Positions 15,201-24,491 of a stretch of 27,132 nt of DNA are shown in pieces (the stretch's first letter is position 1; the number at the start of each line of letters is the position of its first letter). The notes under the pieces were generated by a model that searched no databases, had not been told where the DNA came from, and saw only the letters and a program-made list of their open reading frames with translations. The translations under genes were made by a program, and so were the position numbers. This stretch comes from Campylobacterales bacterium (GTDB lineage Bacteria > Campylobacterota > Campylobacteria > Campylobacterales > Arcobacteraceae): assembly GCA_027064245.1 (NCBI GenBank), contig JAMOPZ010000463.1:1-27132 (forward strand), written 5' to 3'.

Positions 15201-16444
15201 ATCTACTAGATATTGAGCATCACGATAAACTAATGATGTTAGATAGAGAAGAAACACTAAAAATAAACTCTTTAATATCTAAAGCTATTTTAGAAAAAGA
15301 TGTAGAAGTTGGTGAAAAAGTATTTAAAAAAGGTGAAAAAATATCTGCAGAAGAGCTTGAAAATATAAATAGATTTGCTATGAAAAAAATAATTGCAGCA
15401 TTTTCTAAAGAAACATCAAAAACTTATAATAATATAAAAAATCACTTTAAAAAATCAAAAGCAACTTTAAGAGAAAATCATGAAGAGAAACTTTCAATCT
15501 TAGAACATGACGATATTTTACCAAATGGGGTTATAAAACAAGTAAAAGTTTATATAGCAACTAAGCGAAAAATAAAAGTTGGTGATAAAATGGCAGGGCG
15601 TCATGGAAATAAAGGTATTGTTTCAAATATTGTTCCACAAGTTGATATGCCATATATGGAAGATGGTACAACAGTTGATGTTATATTAAATCCTCTTGGG
15701 GTTCCTTCAAGGATGAATATAGGGCAAATTTTAGAAGTTCATTTAGGGTATGCTGGTAAAAGACTTGGAGATCAAATACAAGAGATGTTTGAGAAAAAAA
15801 CTGAGACATTTATAAAAGATCTAAGAGAAAAAATGATTCAAATTGCTGATATTGCAAAACTTATGGATGGAAAAAATATTCTTTCAAATATGAGTGATGA
15901 AGAACTGCTTAATTATGGTAGAGACTGGGCAAAAGGTATTAGATTTGCAACACCTGTATTTGATGGTGCAAAACAAGCTGAATTTGATAAATTATTTGAG
16001 TTAGCAAAAATTGATTCAGATGGTAAAACAGTACTTTATGATGGTATGACTGGTGAAAAAATGGCAGAAAGAGTTAATGTTGGTGTTATGTATATGTTAA
16101 AACTTCATCACCTTGTAGATGAAAAAGTTCATGCAAGATCAACTGGACCTTACTCACTTGTAACTCAACAACCTGTTGGTGGTAAAGCACTATTTGGAGG
16201 TCAGAGATTTGGAGAGATGGAGGTTTGGGCACTTGAAGCGTATGGTGCTACAAATGTACTAAAAGAGATGCTTACAACAAAATCAGATGATGTAGATGGA
16301 AGAACTAGAGCTTATAAAGCTATAGCAAATGGGGAGAATGTACCAAAATCAGGCGTTCCTGAAACATTCTTTGTTTTAACAAAAGAACTTCAAGCATTAG
16401 GTCTTGATGTAGAGATTTTTGACGAGGTGGATGCAGATGAGTAA
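12299..16444 (+). CDS. rpoB: DNA-directed RNA polymerase beta subunit
   Basis: The 1381-residue catalytic subunit of RNA polymerase. The fork/rifampicin region is intact: QLSQFMDQ from Gln528, Asp534, His544 in THKRR and Ser549 in LSALG, equivalent to E. coli Asp516, His526 and Ser531, so the sequence predicts rifampicin sensitivity. Other landmarks are RAGFEVRDVHPTHYGRICP, KVGDKMAGRHGNKGI near the active centre and GGKALFGGQRFGEMEVWALE near the end. It is a separate gene, not fused to rpoC as in Helicobacter. The ATG follows AAAGG by five bases. Its last 8 bases overlap rpoC. Confidence 0.99.
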   Translation: MLNSLKSGNRLRVDFAKSQQKIEIPNLLQLQQNSYKNFLMVGSNNRADAGIERVFKQAFPIHDTQNRFTLDYINSEVGKPKYTETEAMVRGLTYSIPLRINVRLTLWDIDEKTGEKIGVKDIKEQSLYIREIPFMTDRISFVINGVERVVVNQLHRSPGVIFKEEEAATVTNKLIYTGQIIPDRGSWLYFEYDAKDILYVRINKRRKVPVTIMLRALDYSKEEIVKLFYPIVNIKVKNNKFLTKFNIENFTGKVEFDIIDEKGNLIIAAGKRLSARKAKALVDGGLKHVEYPVELLMERHTATTIFDPESGEVLFDALTSLDDLKLKKLLDLGFESFDIANDLAEGVDDSIINAFKADFESIKLLKQTEQIDNENDLCAIRIYKVMRPGEPVTKEAAREFVRKLFFDPERYDLTKVGRMKMNHKLNLNVPEYVTVLTYEDIIKTIKYLIKVKAGHGHIDDRDHLGNRRIRSIGELLSNELHAGLIKMQKAIRDKMTTLSGNLEELMPHDLINSKMITSTITEFFTSGQLSQFMDQTNPLSEVTHKRRLSALGEGGLVKERAGFEVRDVHPTHYGRICPVETPEGQNIGLINTLSTFSKVNGLGFIETPYKKVVDGMVTDDIEYYTATQEEGKVIAPGSTKVDENGKIIENLIEARIDGEIMLVDTAKVELIDISSAMVMGVAASLIPFLEHDDANRALMGSNMMRQAVPLLRPNAPFVGTGLEKTVARDSWVSLKAKRTGVVEKCDARNIFIKGEDEDGAFIDHYSLNKNARTNNNTTFGQRASVKVGQLVEQGQVVADGPSMDNGELAIGVNATVAFMPWNGYNYEDAIILSQKLIKEDAFTSVHTYEKEVEARELKHGNEEITKDLPGVKSENLEHLDDCGIVKIGTYIKPGMIMVGKVTPKGEIKPTPEERLLRAIFGEKAGHVINKSMYCPASVEGVVVDVKVFTKKGYEKDARALAAIADEKNLLDIEHHDKLMMLDREETLKINSLISKAILEKDVEVGEKVFKKGEKISAEELENINRFAMKKIIAAFSKETSKTYNNIKNHFKKSKATLRENHEEKLSILEHDDILPNGVIKQVKVYIATKRKIKVGDKMAGRHGNKGIVSNIVPQVDMPYMEDGTTVDVILNPLGVPSRMNIGQILEVHLGYAGKRLGDQIQEMFEKKTETFIKDLREKMIQIADIAKLMDGKNILSNMSDEELLNYGRDWAKGIRFATPVFDGAKQAEFDKLFELAKIDSDGKTVLYDGMTGEKMAERVNVGVMYMLKLHHLVDEKVHARSTGPYSLVTQQPVGGKALFGGQRFGEMEVWALEAYGATNVLKEMLTTKSDDVDGRTRAYKAIANGENVPKSGVPETFFVLTKELQALGLDVEIFDEVDADE

Positions 16445-19400
16445 AAATGAAAAAATATTAAAACCAATAGAGATTCAAGAGTTAGAAAAACCAACTGATT
16501 TTTCAGCATTTCAATTAAAACTTGCATCTCCTGAAAAAATTTTATCATGGTCTAGCGGAGAGGTAAAAAAGCCTGAAACTATAAATTATAGAACATTAAA
16601 GCCTGAAAGAGATGGGCTTTTTTGTGCTAAAATTTTTGGTCCAGTAAAAGATTATGAGTGTATTTGTGGTAAATACAAAAAAATGAGATACAAAGGTGTT
16701 GTTTGTGAAAAATGTGGAGTTGAGGTAACATCATCAAAAGTTAGACGACACAGAATGGGGCATATAGATCTAGTTGCTCCTGTTGCTCATATATGGATGG
16801 TAAGTTCACTTCCAAGTAGAATAGGAACACTTTTAGGGGTAAAATTAAAAGATCTTGAGAGAGTTTTATACTATGAAGCATATATTGTAAGTAATCCAGG
16901 TGAGGCATTTTATGATAGTGAAAGTAGCAGTGCTGTAAAAAAATATGATATTTTAAATGAAGAGCAATATAGAAGTATAGAAGAAAACTACGGACATACT
17001 GGTTTTGAAGCTAATATGGGTGGAAAGATTATACAAGATTTACTTAAAGCTATTGATTTAGTTGCACTTTTAGAGGGTTTAAAAGAGGATATGGGAGCTA
17101 CTAAATCTGAAGCTAAGAAAAAAACTATTGTAAAAAGACTTAAAGTTGTAGAAAACTTTATAACAAGTGGAAATAGACCTGAATGGATGATGTTAACTGT
17201 TCTTCCTGTTCTTCCACCAGACCTTAGACCATTGGTTGCATTAGATGGTGGTAAATTTGCAGTAAGTGATGTAAATGATCTTTACAGAAGAGTAATCAAT
17301 AGAAATAATAGACTAAAAAGACTAGTTGAACTAGATGCACCAGAGATAATTATAAGAAATGAGATGAGAATGCTTCAAGAAGCTGTAGATGCTCTTTTTG
17401 ATAATGCAAAAACAGCAAATGCAGTAAAAGGTGCAAATAAAAGACCTCTTAAATCATTAAGTGAAATTATTAAAGGTAAACAAGGGCGATTTAGACAAAA
17501 TCTTCTTGGGAAAAGGGTAGATTTCTCAGGAAGATCTGTAATTGTTGTTGGACCAAAATTAAATATGGATCAATGTGGAATTCCTAAAAAAATGGCATTA
17601 GAATTATTTAAACCACACCTAATGGCAAAACTTGAAGAGAAAGGTTATGCAACAACTTTAAAAGCTGCAAAAAGATTAATAGAGCAAGCTACAAATGAGG
17701 TATGGGAGTGTTTGGTTGAGATTGTTGAGGATTATCCAATACTTTTAAATAGAGCTCCAACTCTACATAAACTTTCTATTCAAGCATTTCATCCAATACT
17801 TATTGATGGTAAAGCTATACAATTGCATCCGTTAGTTTGTGCTGCTTTTAATGCCGATTTTGATGGGGATCAAATGGCTGTGCATGTGCCACTTTCTCAA
17901 GAAGCAATAGCAGAAGCTAAAATACTTATGATGAGTTCTCTTAATATTCTTCTTCCAGCTTCTGGTCGTGCATTAGCAGTTCCTTCTCAAGATATGATTT
18001 TAGGACTTTATTATTTATCATTAGAAAAAGATGGTGTAAAAGGTGAACATAAAATTTTTGCAAACTTAAATGAGATCTCTATGGCAATAGAGTTAAAAAA
18101 AGTTGATATTCATGCAAAAATAAGAACAGTTGTAGATGGTCAACTTATCTATACAACGCCTGGAAGAATGATAATTCATAGTATTGTTCCTGATTTTGTA
18201 CCATTATCTTATTGGAATAAAATTTTAAAGAAAAAAGATATTGGAGCATTGGTTGATTATATCTATAAATTTGGTGGATATAAAGTAACTCCAAGATTTT
18301 TAGATGATCTTAAAAATCTAGGATTTAAATACGCTACAAGTGCTGGGGTATCAATATCAATTGACGATATTAGAATACCTGATTCTAAAAATGGATTAGT
18401 TGCAACTGCTAAAAAAGAGGTTATTGAAGTTCAAAAACAATTTAATCAAGGTTTATTAACAGAGCAAGAAAGATACAATAAGATTATTGATATTTGGACT
18501 ATGTTAAACAATAAGCTAGGAACTGAAATGATGGATCTTGTTCAAAGTGATAAAGATGGATTTAACTCTATTTATATGATGGCAGATTCTGGAGCTAGAG
18601 GTAGTGCTGCTCAAATTAGACAGCTAGCTGGTATGAGGGGTCTTATGGCAAAACCAGATGGTTCTATTATTGAAACACCAATTATCTCTAACTTTAGAGA
18701 GGGATTAAATGTACTAGAATACTTTATCTCTACTCACGGTGCTAGAAAAGGGCTTGCAGATACTGCACTTAAAACTGCAAATGCTGGGTATTTAACAAGA
18801 AAACTAGTAGATGTATCTCAAAATGTAAGAATTGATCTTGAGGATTGTGGAACACATGAGGGTATTGAGATCTCTGATATAGTTGATGGAAACGAGCTTG
18901 TTGAGTCTTTAGAAGAGAGAATTACTGGTCGTGTTATAGCTGCAGATATTGTAGATCCAATTTCAAATGAGATATTATTTCATGAGGGATCACTTATAAG
19001 TGAAGAGGATGCATTAGTTGTAACTGAGGCAGGGGTAAAATCTGTAGTTATAAGAACTCCTATGACTTGTAAAGCACCAAATACTTTATGTGCTAAATGT
19101 TATGGACTAAATCTAGGTGAACAACGAGTTGCAAATCCAGGTGAAGCTGTAGGGGTATTAGCTGCTCAATCTATTGGTGAGCCAGGTACTCAGCTGACAC
19201 TTAGAACTTTCCATGTCGGAGGAACTGCAAGTGCAACTCAAGCAGAAAAAGAGTTAAAAGCTACTAAAGAGGGATTCTTAAGATATTACAATATTAAAAC
19301 ATATACAACTAAAGAGAATTTAAAAATTATAGCAAATAGAAGAAATGCAGCAATTTTATTGGTTGAACCAAAAATTAATGCACCATTTAAAGGTAGAATT

Positions 19401-20981
19401 GATATTGAAACAACTCATGAAGAGATGATTTTAACAATAACTGGCGATAAGAAAAATGAAAAGAAATTTTATTTTAGAAAAAATATTGTAGCAAAACCAA
19501 ATGAACTAGCAGGTGTTAGTGGTAAAATAGAGGGAAAATTATATTTTCCATATGAAACTGGAGATTTTGTTGAGGAGTTTGATTCTATAGTTGAGATTAT
19601 AAAAGATGGATGGAATGTACCAGCGCGAATCCCTTATGCATCTGAGCTTATGGTTGAAGATGGAGCACCAGTTACAAAAACTATTACTGCAAAGGCTAAA
19701 GGAACTGTAAAATTCTTTAAATTAAATGGTGATTCATTAGATAGATATGATACAGTAAAAGATGGTAAAATTGTAGTACATAAAGGACTATTTGCTGTTG
19801 TTGTTGATGGTGAAGAAAGAGAAGCTGCAAGACACTATATATCAAGAGATTCTATAATTGCACTTGATGATAATAGTACTGTTGAAGCCGATACAATTAT
19901 AGCAAAACCAAAAACAAGTGAGCAAGTAGTAGTTGCACAATGGGATCCATATGCAAATCCAACTATAGCTCAAGAAGCAGGTAGAGTTGTATTTGAAGAT
20001 ATTATTCCAGGAGTTACTGTTAGTGAAGCTTATGATGAGCTAACAGGAACTTCAAAATTAATGGTAAATGAGTATATTCCAAACAATTTAAAACCATCTA
20101 TTTTAATAAAAGATAATAATGATAATGTAATTAGATATACATTAGAACCAAAAACATCTATTTTTGTTAATGAGGGTGATGAAGTTGCTATTGCAGATAT
20201 TTTAGGTAAAACACCAAAAGCTGTTGCAAAATCAAGTGATATCACAGGAGGACTTCCTAGAGTATCTGAACTATTTGAAGCTAGACGACCTAAAAATATA
20301 GCAGTACTTGCGACATTTGATGGTGTGGTTTCTTTTGGAAAAGCTTTAAGAAATAAACAAAGATTAATTATTACAGATGATAATGGAAATAAAGATGAAT
20401 TTTTAATTCCAAAAGATAAAGCAATACTTGTAAGAGAAGGTGAGTTTGTACATGCTGGTGAAAAATTAACAGATGGTCAAATAGCTTCTCATGATATACT
20501 TAAAATTTTAGGTTCTAAAGCTTTAAATGAGTTTATAGTATCTGAAGTTCAAGGGGTATATCGAGGTCAAGGGGTTAGCATTGCAGATAAACATATTGAG
20601 GTTATTCTATCTCAAATGTTAAGACAGGTAAATATTGTAGAATCAGGTGATACAAAATTTGTTTCAGGAGATATGATCTCAAAAAGAAGATTTATAGCTG
20701 AAAATGAAAGAATTATCAATATGGGTGGTGAGCCTGCTATTGCAAATCCTGTACTTTTAGGTATTACAAGAGCTGCAGTTACTTCAGATAGTATTATATC
20801 TTCAGCTTCTTTCCAAGAGACTACAAAAGTTTTAACAGAAGCTGCAATTAGTGCAAAAATAGATATGTTAACAGATCTAAAAGAAAATGTTGTAATTGGT
20901 AGAACTATACCTGTTGGAACTGGAATTTATAGAAACCATACAGTAAAATTTAATATGGATTCTAATGAAAAAAAAGACTAG
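16437..20981 (+). CDS. rpoC: DNA-directed RNA polymerase beta' subunit
   Basis: The 1514-residue beta' subunit. The N-terminal zinc site has Cys75, Cys77, Cys90 and Cys93; the catalytic Mg2+ motif NADFDGDQM contains Asp474, Asp476 and Asp478; and the second zinc site has Cys804, Cys878, Cys885 and Cys888, at E. coli spacing. The trigger-loop neighbourhood is GEPGTQLTLRTFHVGG. The ATG at 16437 is chosen because GAGG (16424-16427) is nine bases upstream; a TTG at 16419 and an ATG at 16431 in the same frame have worse sites. The 8-base overlap with rpoB implies translational coupling and equal output. A terminator follows at once. Confidence 0.99.
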   Translation: MSKNEKILKPIEIQELEKPTDFSAFQLKLASPEKILSWSSGEVKKPETINYRTLKPERDGLFCAKIFGPVKDYECICGKYKKMRYKGVVCEKCGVEVTSSKVRRHRMGHIDLVAPVAHIWMVSSLPSRIGTLLGVKLKDLERVLYYEAYIVSNPGEAFYDSESSSAVKKYDILNEEQYRSIEENYGHTGFEANMGGKIIQDLLKAIDLVALLEGLKEDMGATKSEAKKKTIVKRLKVVENFITSGNRPEWMMLTVLPVLPPDLRPLVALDGGKFAVSDVNDLYRRVINRNNRLKRLVELDAPEIIIRNEMRMLQEAVDALFDNAKTANAVKGANKRPLKSLSEIIKGKQGRFRQNLLGKRVDFSGRSVIVVGPKLNMDQCGIPKKMALELFKPHLMAKLEEKGYATTLKAAKRLIEQATNEVWECLVEIVEDYPILLNRAPTLHKLSIQAFHPILIDGKAIQLHPLVCAAFNADFDGDQMAVHVPLSQEAIAEAKILMMSSLNILLPASGRALAVPSQDMILGLYYLSLEKDGVKGEHKIFANLNEISMAIELKKVDIHAKIRTVVDGQLIYTTPGRMIIHSIVPDFVPLSYWNKILKKKDIGALVDYIYKFGGYKVTPRFLDDLKNLGFKYATSAGVSISIDDIRIPDSKNGLVATAKKEVIEVQKQFNQGLLTEQERYNKIIDIWTMLNNKLGTEMMDLVQSDKDGFNSIYMMADSGARGSAAQIRQLAGMRGLMAKPDGSIIETPIISNFREGLNVLEYFISTHGARKGLADTALKTANAGYLTRKLVDVSQNVRIDLEDCGTHEGIEISDIVDGNELVESLEERITGRVIAADIVDPISNEILFHEGSLISEEDALVVTEAGVKSVVIRTPMTCKAPNTLCAKCYGLNLGEQRVANPGEAVGVLAAQSIGEPGTQLTLRTFHVGGTASATQAEKELKATKEGFLRYYNIKTYTTKENLKIIANRRNAAILLVEPKINAPFKGRIDIETTHEEMILTITGDKKNEKKFYFRKNIVAKPNELAGVSGKIEGKLYFPYETGDFVEEFDSIVEIIKDGWNVPARIPYASELMVEDGAPVTKTITAKAKGTVKFFKLNGDSLDRYDTVKDGKIVVHKGLFAVVVDGEEREAARHYISRDSIIALDDNSTVEADTIIAKPKTSEQVVVAQWDPYANPTIAQEAGRVVFEDIIPGVTVSEAYDELTGTSKLMVNEYIPNNLKPSILIKDNNDNVIRYTLEPKTSIFVNEGDEVAIADILGKTPKAVAKSSDITGGLPRVSELFEARRPKNIAVLATFDGVVSFGKALRNKQRLIITDDNGNKDEFLIPKDKAILVREGEFVHAGEKLTDGQIASHDILKILGSKALNEFIVSEVQGVYRGQGVSIADKHIEVILSQMLRQVNIVESGDTKFVSGDMISKRRFIAENERIINMGGEPAIANPVLLGITRAAVTSDSIISSASFQETTKVLTEAAISAKIDMLTDLKENVVIGRTIPVGTGIYRNHTVKFNMDSNEKKD

Positions 20982-21001
20982 GGTAACACCTAGTTTTTTT
21001 T
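20971..21001 (+). terminator. Intrinsic terminator after rpoC
   Basis: ACTAGG/CCTAGT (20977-20982 with 20989-20994), extended by flanking A and T runs, is followed by eight or more T residues. The stem contains the rpoC stop codon. It ends the rpl-rpo transcript. Confidence 0.85.
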
Positions 21002-21021
21002 AATTTTATAAAACTATTTAT

Positions 21022-21774
21022 ATGTTAAGCGATATCTATAACGGACTAAAATTTTCTTTTAGTTACTTTTCTATAATACCTATTAAATTTCAAGATGGTA
21101 TAAATTTACACAAAAAATCTATTTTAGCTTTTATGATATTTTTTTTACCATTTGTTGGTTTAATTCTTGGTGGTTTATCAATAGGAATATTTAAAATTTT
21201 TGCTCAATTATCTTATGTTGGGGCTACTATTGCAGCTATTAGTTATATGGTACTGTATAGTTTTATACATAGTGAAGCTATTATAGATGTTGTTGATGCT
21301 ATTTTTGCCAAACATAGTGGTAAAGATCCATATAAGATTATAAAAGAACCAACAGTTGGTGCTATTGGGGTATTTTATGGTATATTTGCAATAATTTTAA
21401 AATTAATTTTAATAATATATTTTTTTTTAAATGATCTTTTTATAGAATTTTTATTAGTTTTACTTATTAGTAGAATTTCTTTGCAATTTTTGATTTTTAT
21501 CGCAGATTTTGAATCAACATTTGTAATAGAGTTGAAAAAATCATTTACAAAAAATTATTTTCTTTTATCAGTAGCCTTTTATAGTTTTATAGGTATATTT
21601 TTTATTGGATTTAAATTTCTTGTTTTTTTATTTGTTGGATTATTATTTGGTTTTATTATTAGTAAAATATTAAAAAGAAAATTAGGTTTTTTAAATGGTG
21701 ATGCATTAGGCTTTACTCTTGAATTTGTGGAGATTAGTTGTTTGGTTTTATTTTTATATTTTATAAAAATTTAG
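21022..21774 (+). CDS. cobS: Adenosylcobinamide-GDP ribazoletransferase (cobalamin synthase)
   Basis: This 250-residue inner-membrane protein joins adenosylcobinamide-GDP and alpha-ribazole to make adenosylcobalamin. Supporting motifs are HSEAIIDVVDAIFA, IIKEPTVGAIGVF (family form: M-K-D-P-x-x-G-x-x-G) and near the C-terminus LNGDALGFTLEFVEI (family form: G-D-x-x-G). Hydrophobic helices fill the rest. The first acidic position, usually Asp in H-x-D-G-L-x-D, is Glu here. The ATG has no visible Shine-Dalgarno sequence. mtaB follows 25 bases on; no other cobalamin gene is in the window. The family call is good, the activity inferred. Confidence 0.82.
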   Translation: MLSDIYNGLKFSFSYFSIIPIKFQDGINLHKKSILAFMIFFLPFVGLILGGLSIGIFKIFAQLSYVGATIAAISYMVLYSFIHSEAIIDVVDAIFAKHSGKDPYKIIKEPTVGAIGVFYGIFAIILKLILIIYFFLNDLFIEFLLVLLISRISLQFLIFIADFESTFVIELKKSFTKNYFLLSVAFYSFIGIFFIGFKFLVFLFVGLLFGFIISKILKRKLGFLNGDALGFTLEFVEISCLVLFLYFIKI

Positions 21775-21799
21775 ATTTACACAAAAAAAGGATTCTTTA

Positions 21800-23059
21800 A
21801 TGAAACAAAAAGTATTTTTTAAAACTTTTGGTTGTAGAACCAATATTTTTGATACCCAAGTTATGATGAGTAGTTTAAAAGATTTTGAAGTTACTTTTGA
21901 TCAAAATAAAGCTAATATTGTAGTTATTAACTCTTGTACGGTTACAAATAGTGCAGATTCGACAGCTAGAGCATATATAAATAGTTTAAAAAAATTATCC
22001 AATAATCCAAGAGTGGTTTTTACAGGGTGCGGAGTATGGACAAAAGGGGAATCTTTATTTAATGATAAAAAAATAGATGCACTTTTTGGTCATAGTGAAA
22101 AAGAGCAAATAGATACACTTTTAAAAGATACAAATAGATTTTATAAAAGTGGTGACCTAAAACATATTGACAATACTATTATAGAAAAAATGGTAGGTAG
22201 AAGTAGAGCATTTGTTAAAATTCAAGAGGGGTGTGATTTTAGATGTAATTATTGTATTATCCCTTATGTAAGAGGAGATGCAAGAAGTTATAAAGAGGAT
22301 TATATCTTAGAACAAATTACAAGATTAGCAGCAAATGGTTTTGGAGAGTTTATTTTAACAGGTACAAATGTGGGTAGCTATGGTAAAAAACAACCAAATA
22401 AAAAAGATGGTTTAGCACAACTTCTTAAAAAAATATCTTTAATTCGAGGTGTACGAAGAATAAGACTAGGTAGTGTGGAACCTATACAAATAACAGATGA
22501 ATTTAAAGAGATCTTAGATGAACCTTGGATGGCAAAGCATTTGCATATTGCACTTCAACATACAAGTGAAGCTATGTTAAAGATAATGAATCGAAGAAAT
22601 AGTGTAAAAAAGGATCTTATTCTTTTTGATTATTTAGCTTCTAAAAATTATGCATTAGGTACTGATTTTATAGTTGGGCATCCAGGAGAGACAAAAGAGC
22701 ATTGGGATGAAGCTATAAAAAATATAATAAAATTTCCACTTACACATATACATAGTTTTACATATAGTAAAAGAGATGGTACCCCATCTGCTACATTTCC
22801 TGCTCAGGTATCTGGAGATATAGCAAAAAAGAGATTACAAGAATTAGAAAATATAATAAAAGAGAAAAATTATATTTTTAGAAAAAAACAATTACCATTA
22901 TCAATATTAATAGAGCAAAAAAAAGGTAATGTTTATAAAGGGTATGATCAATTTTTTAATCCTATAGAAGTAAGTAGTAGTATTGATCTAATTGGTAATT
23001 GGATAGATATAGAAAAATATGATATAAAAGGTGATATAAATGTTTCAAGATTTGAATAA
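21800..23059 (+). CDS. mtaB: tRNA t6A37 methylthiotransferase MtaB
   Basis: A 419-residue radical-SAM methylthiotransferase that converts t6A37 to ms2t6A37 in ANN-decoding tRNAs. The N-terminal UPF0004 domain provides three cluster cysteines (FGCRTN at residue 12, NSCTVTN, TGCGVW). The radical-SAM motif CxxxCxxC is in GCDFRCNYCIIPYVRG, and a TRAM-like end follows (ILIEQKKGNVYKG). The TFGCRTN start and SCTVTN fit the MtaB rather than the MiaB or RimO branch. AAAGGA precedes the ATG. Its 3' end overlaps the next gene by 20 bases. Confidence 0.93.
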   Translation: MKQKVFFKTFGCRTNIFDTQVMMSSLKDFEVTFDQNKANIVVINSCTVTNSADSTARAYINSLKKLSNNPRVVFTGCGVWTKGESLFNDKKIDALFGHSEKEQIDTLLKDTNRFYKSGDLKHIDNTIIEKMVGRSRAFVKIQEGCDFRCNYCIIPYVRGDARSYKEDYILEQITRLAANGFGEFILTGTNVGSYGKKQPNKKDGLAQLLKKISLIRGVRRIRLGSVEPIQITDEFKEILDEPWMAKHLHIALQHTSEAMLKIMNRRNSVKKDLILFDYLASKNYALGTDFIVGHPGETKEHWDEAIKNIIKFPLTHIHSFTYSKRDGTPSATFPAQVSGDIAKKRLQELENIIKEKNYIFRKKQLPLSILIEQKKGNVYKGYDQFFNPIEVSSSIDLIGNWIDIEKYDIKGDINVSRFE

Positions 23060-24491
23060 TCAAGATAGAAATAAAAATTTAAAGATGATGAGTATATCAG
23101 CTTCTATATTGGTAGGACTTTTTATATTTATGATGATAAAAAGTGATCATGCAATAAATGGATCTAGCTATTATTTAGGTATTGGATTTTTATTTGTACT
23201 TTTAATATTGTCTTTTATGTTAAATTATTTTAGAGATAAAATAAAAGCAAAATTACCAAAAAATAAATTCCAATCTCAATTAGATATTGCAAATACACAA
23301 GAAAATTATAAAAACATAAAAGAGAAAATTGATATAATAGAACCTTTAAAATCAGATATCTCTTTTAATAATATTGCAGGTATGAATAGCATAAAGCAGG
23401 AGCTTTTGGAGATTGTTGATTTTTTAAATTATCCTAAAAAATATCAAAAATATGGTGTCTCTTTACCAAAAGGTGTACTTCTTGTGGGTCCTCCAGGAGT
23501 TGGAAAAACACTTTTAGCAAAAGCAGTAGCATCTGAGGCAAATGTACCATTTTTTTATCAAAGTGCATCTAGTTTTGTAAATATATATGTAGGTGCAGGA
23601 GCAAAAAAAGTAAGAGAACTTTTTATCCAAGCAAAAACTGTAGCACCATCTATTATATTTATAGATGAGATAGATGCTATAGGAAAAGCACGAGGTAGTA
23701 GTAATGATGAAAGAGAATCTACTTTAAATGAACTTTTAAGCTCTATGGATGGATTTAACTCTAGTAGTGGTGTTATAGTAATAGCAGCTACAAATAAGAT
23801 AGAGGTATTAGATGAAGCTCTTCTTCGTGCAGGAAGATTTGATAGAAGAGTATTTTTATCTTTACCATCAAAAGATGATAGAAAAGCTATATTAGAACTA
23901 TATTTAAAAGATAAAAAACATACTATAGATATAGAACAACTTTGTAGCTTTACAAGTGGTTTTAGTAGTTCGGCTCTTAAAACTTTGGTAAATGAAGCAC
24001 TTTTATATATGATAAAATCTGATGAAAAAGTATTGTCTTTATCTCATATAGAGTATGCAAAACAAAAAATTCAGTTTGGAAAGTATCAAATAAAAGTATT
24101 AGATGAAAAAGATAAAGAGATATTAGCTATCTATCAAGCAGCAAAAGCTTTTATATCAAAAACTAAAGTAACTTTACTAGATGGTATTGTAAATAAGCAA
24201 GATGTGATATATCCATCACAAAAATATCTTGAACAACAAATTAAAAATTATCTATGTGGTACTATAGCTTTAGAGATTATAAAAGGTGATTCTTATATAG
24301 TAGAACAAGATGATATAAAAAAAGGGTATAAACTTATAGATGATATGGTTGATATTTACAAATTTGAAAATCAAAAAGAAAATTTGGCAAATAGATTAAA
24401 AGATGAATTAACAAAAGAGATATCATCAAATCAAGATAAAATTATTGCTTTAAAAGATATTTTACTTAAGGAAGAAGTAATTGTATTTTAG
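23040..24491 (+). CDS. Membrane AAA+ ATPase, FtsH-like with degenerate protease domain
   Basis: A 483-residue inner-membrane protein built like FtsH. Two transmembrane helices (about 17-34 and 46-63) come first. The AAA+ module has Walker A GPPGVGKT (150-157), pore-loop Phe179 in SSFVNIYVGAGA, Walker B IIFIDE (205-210) and the second region of homology with Arg266 and Arg269 in LLRAGRFDRR. Where FtsH has the zinc-binding HEAGH, this protein has YQAAK (365-369), and the rest of the peptidase domain is short (whole protein 483 against about 640), so it is unlikely to be a protease. It may act as a membrane chaperone or extractor. The start overlaps mtaB by 20 bases and the stop overlaps the next gene by 11. 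Confidence 0.85.
   Translation: MFQDLNNQDRNKNLKMMSISASILVGLFIFMMIKSDHAINGSSYYLGIGFLFVLLILSFMLNYFRDKIKAKLPKNKFQSQLDIANTQENYKNIKEKIDIIEPLKSDISFNNIAGMNSIKQELLEIVDFLNYPKKYQKYGVSLPKGVLLVGPPGVGKTLLAKAVASEANVPFFYQSASSFVNIYVGAGAKKVRELFIQAKTVAPSIIFIDEIDAIGKARGSSNDERESTLNELLSSMDGFNSSSGVIVIAATNKIEVLDEALLRAGRFDRRVFLSLPSKDDRKAILELYLKDKKHTIDIEQLCSFTSGFSSSALKTLVNEALLYMIKSDEKVLSLSHIEYAKQKIQFGKYQIKVLDEKDKEILAIYQAAKAFISKTKVTLLDGIVNKQDVIYPSQKYLEQQIKNYLCGTIALEIIKGDSYIVEQDDIKKGYKLIDDMVDIYKFENQKENLANRLKDELTKEISSNQDKIIALKDILLKEEVIVF

Noticed and set aside
16419..16444. rpoB-rpoC fusion as in Helicobacter, or rpoC start at TTG 16419
   Set aside because: rpoB has its own TAA at 16442-16444, and the ATG at 16437 has the better placed GAGG site.
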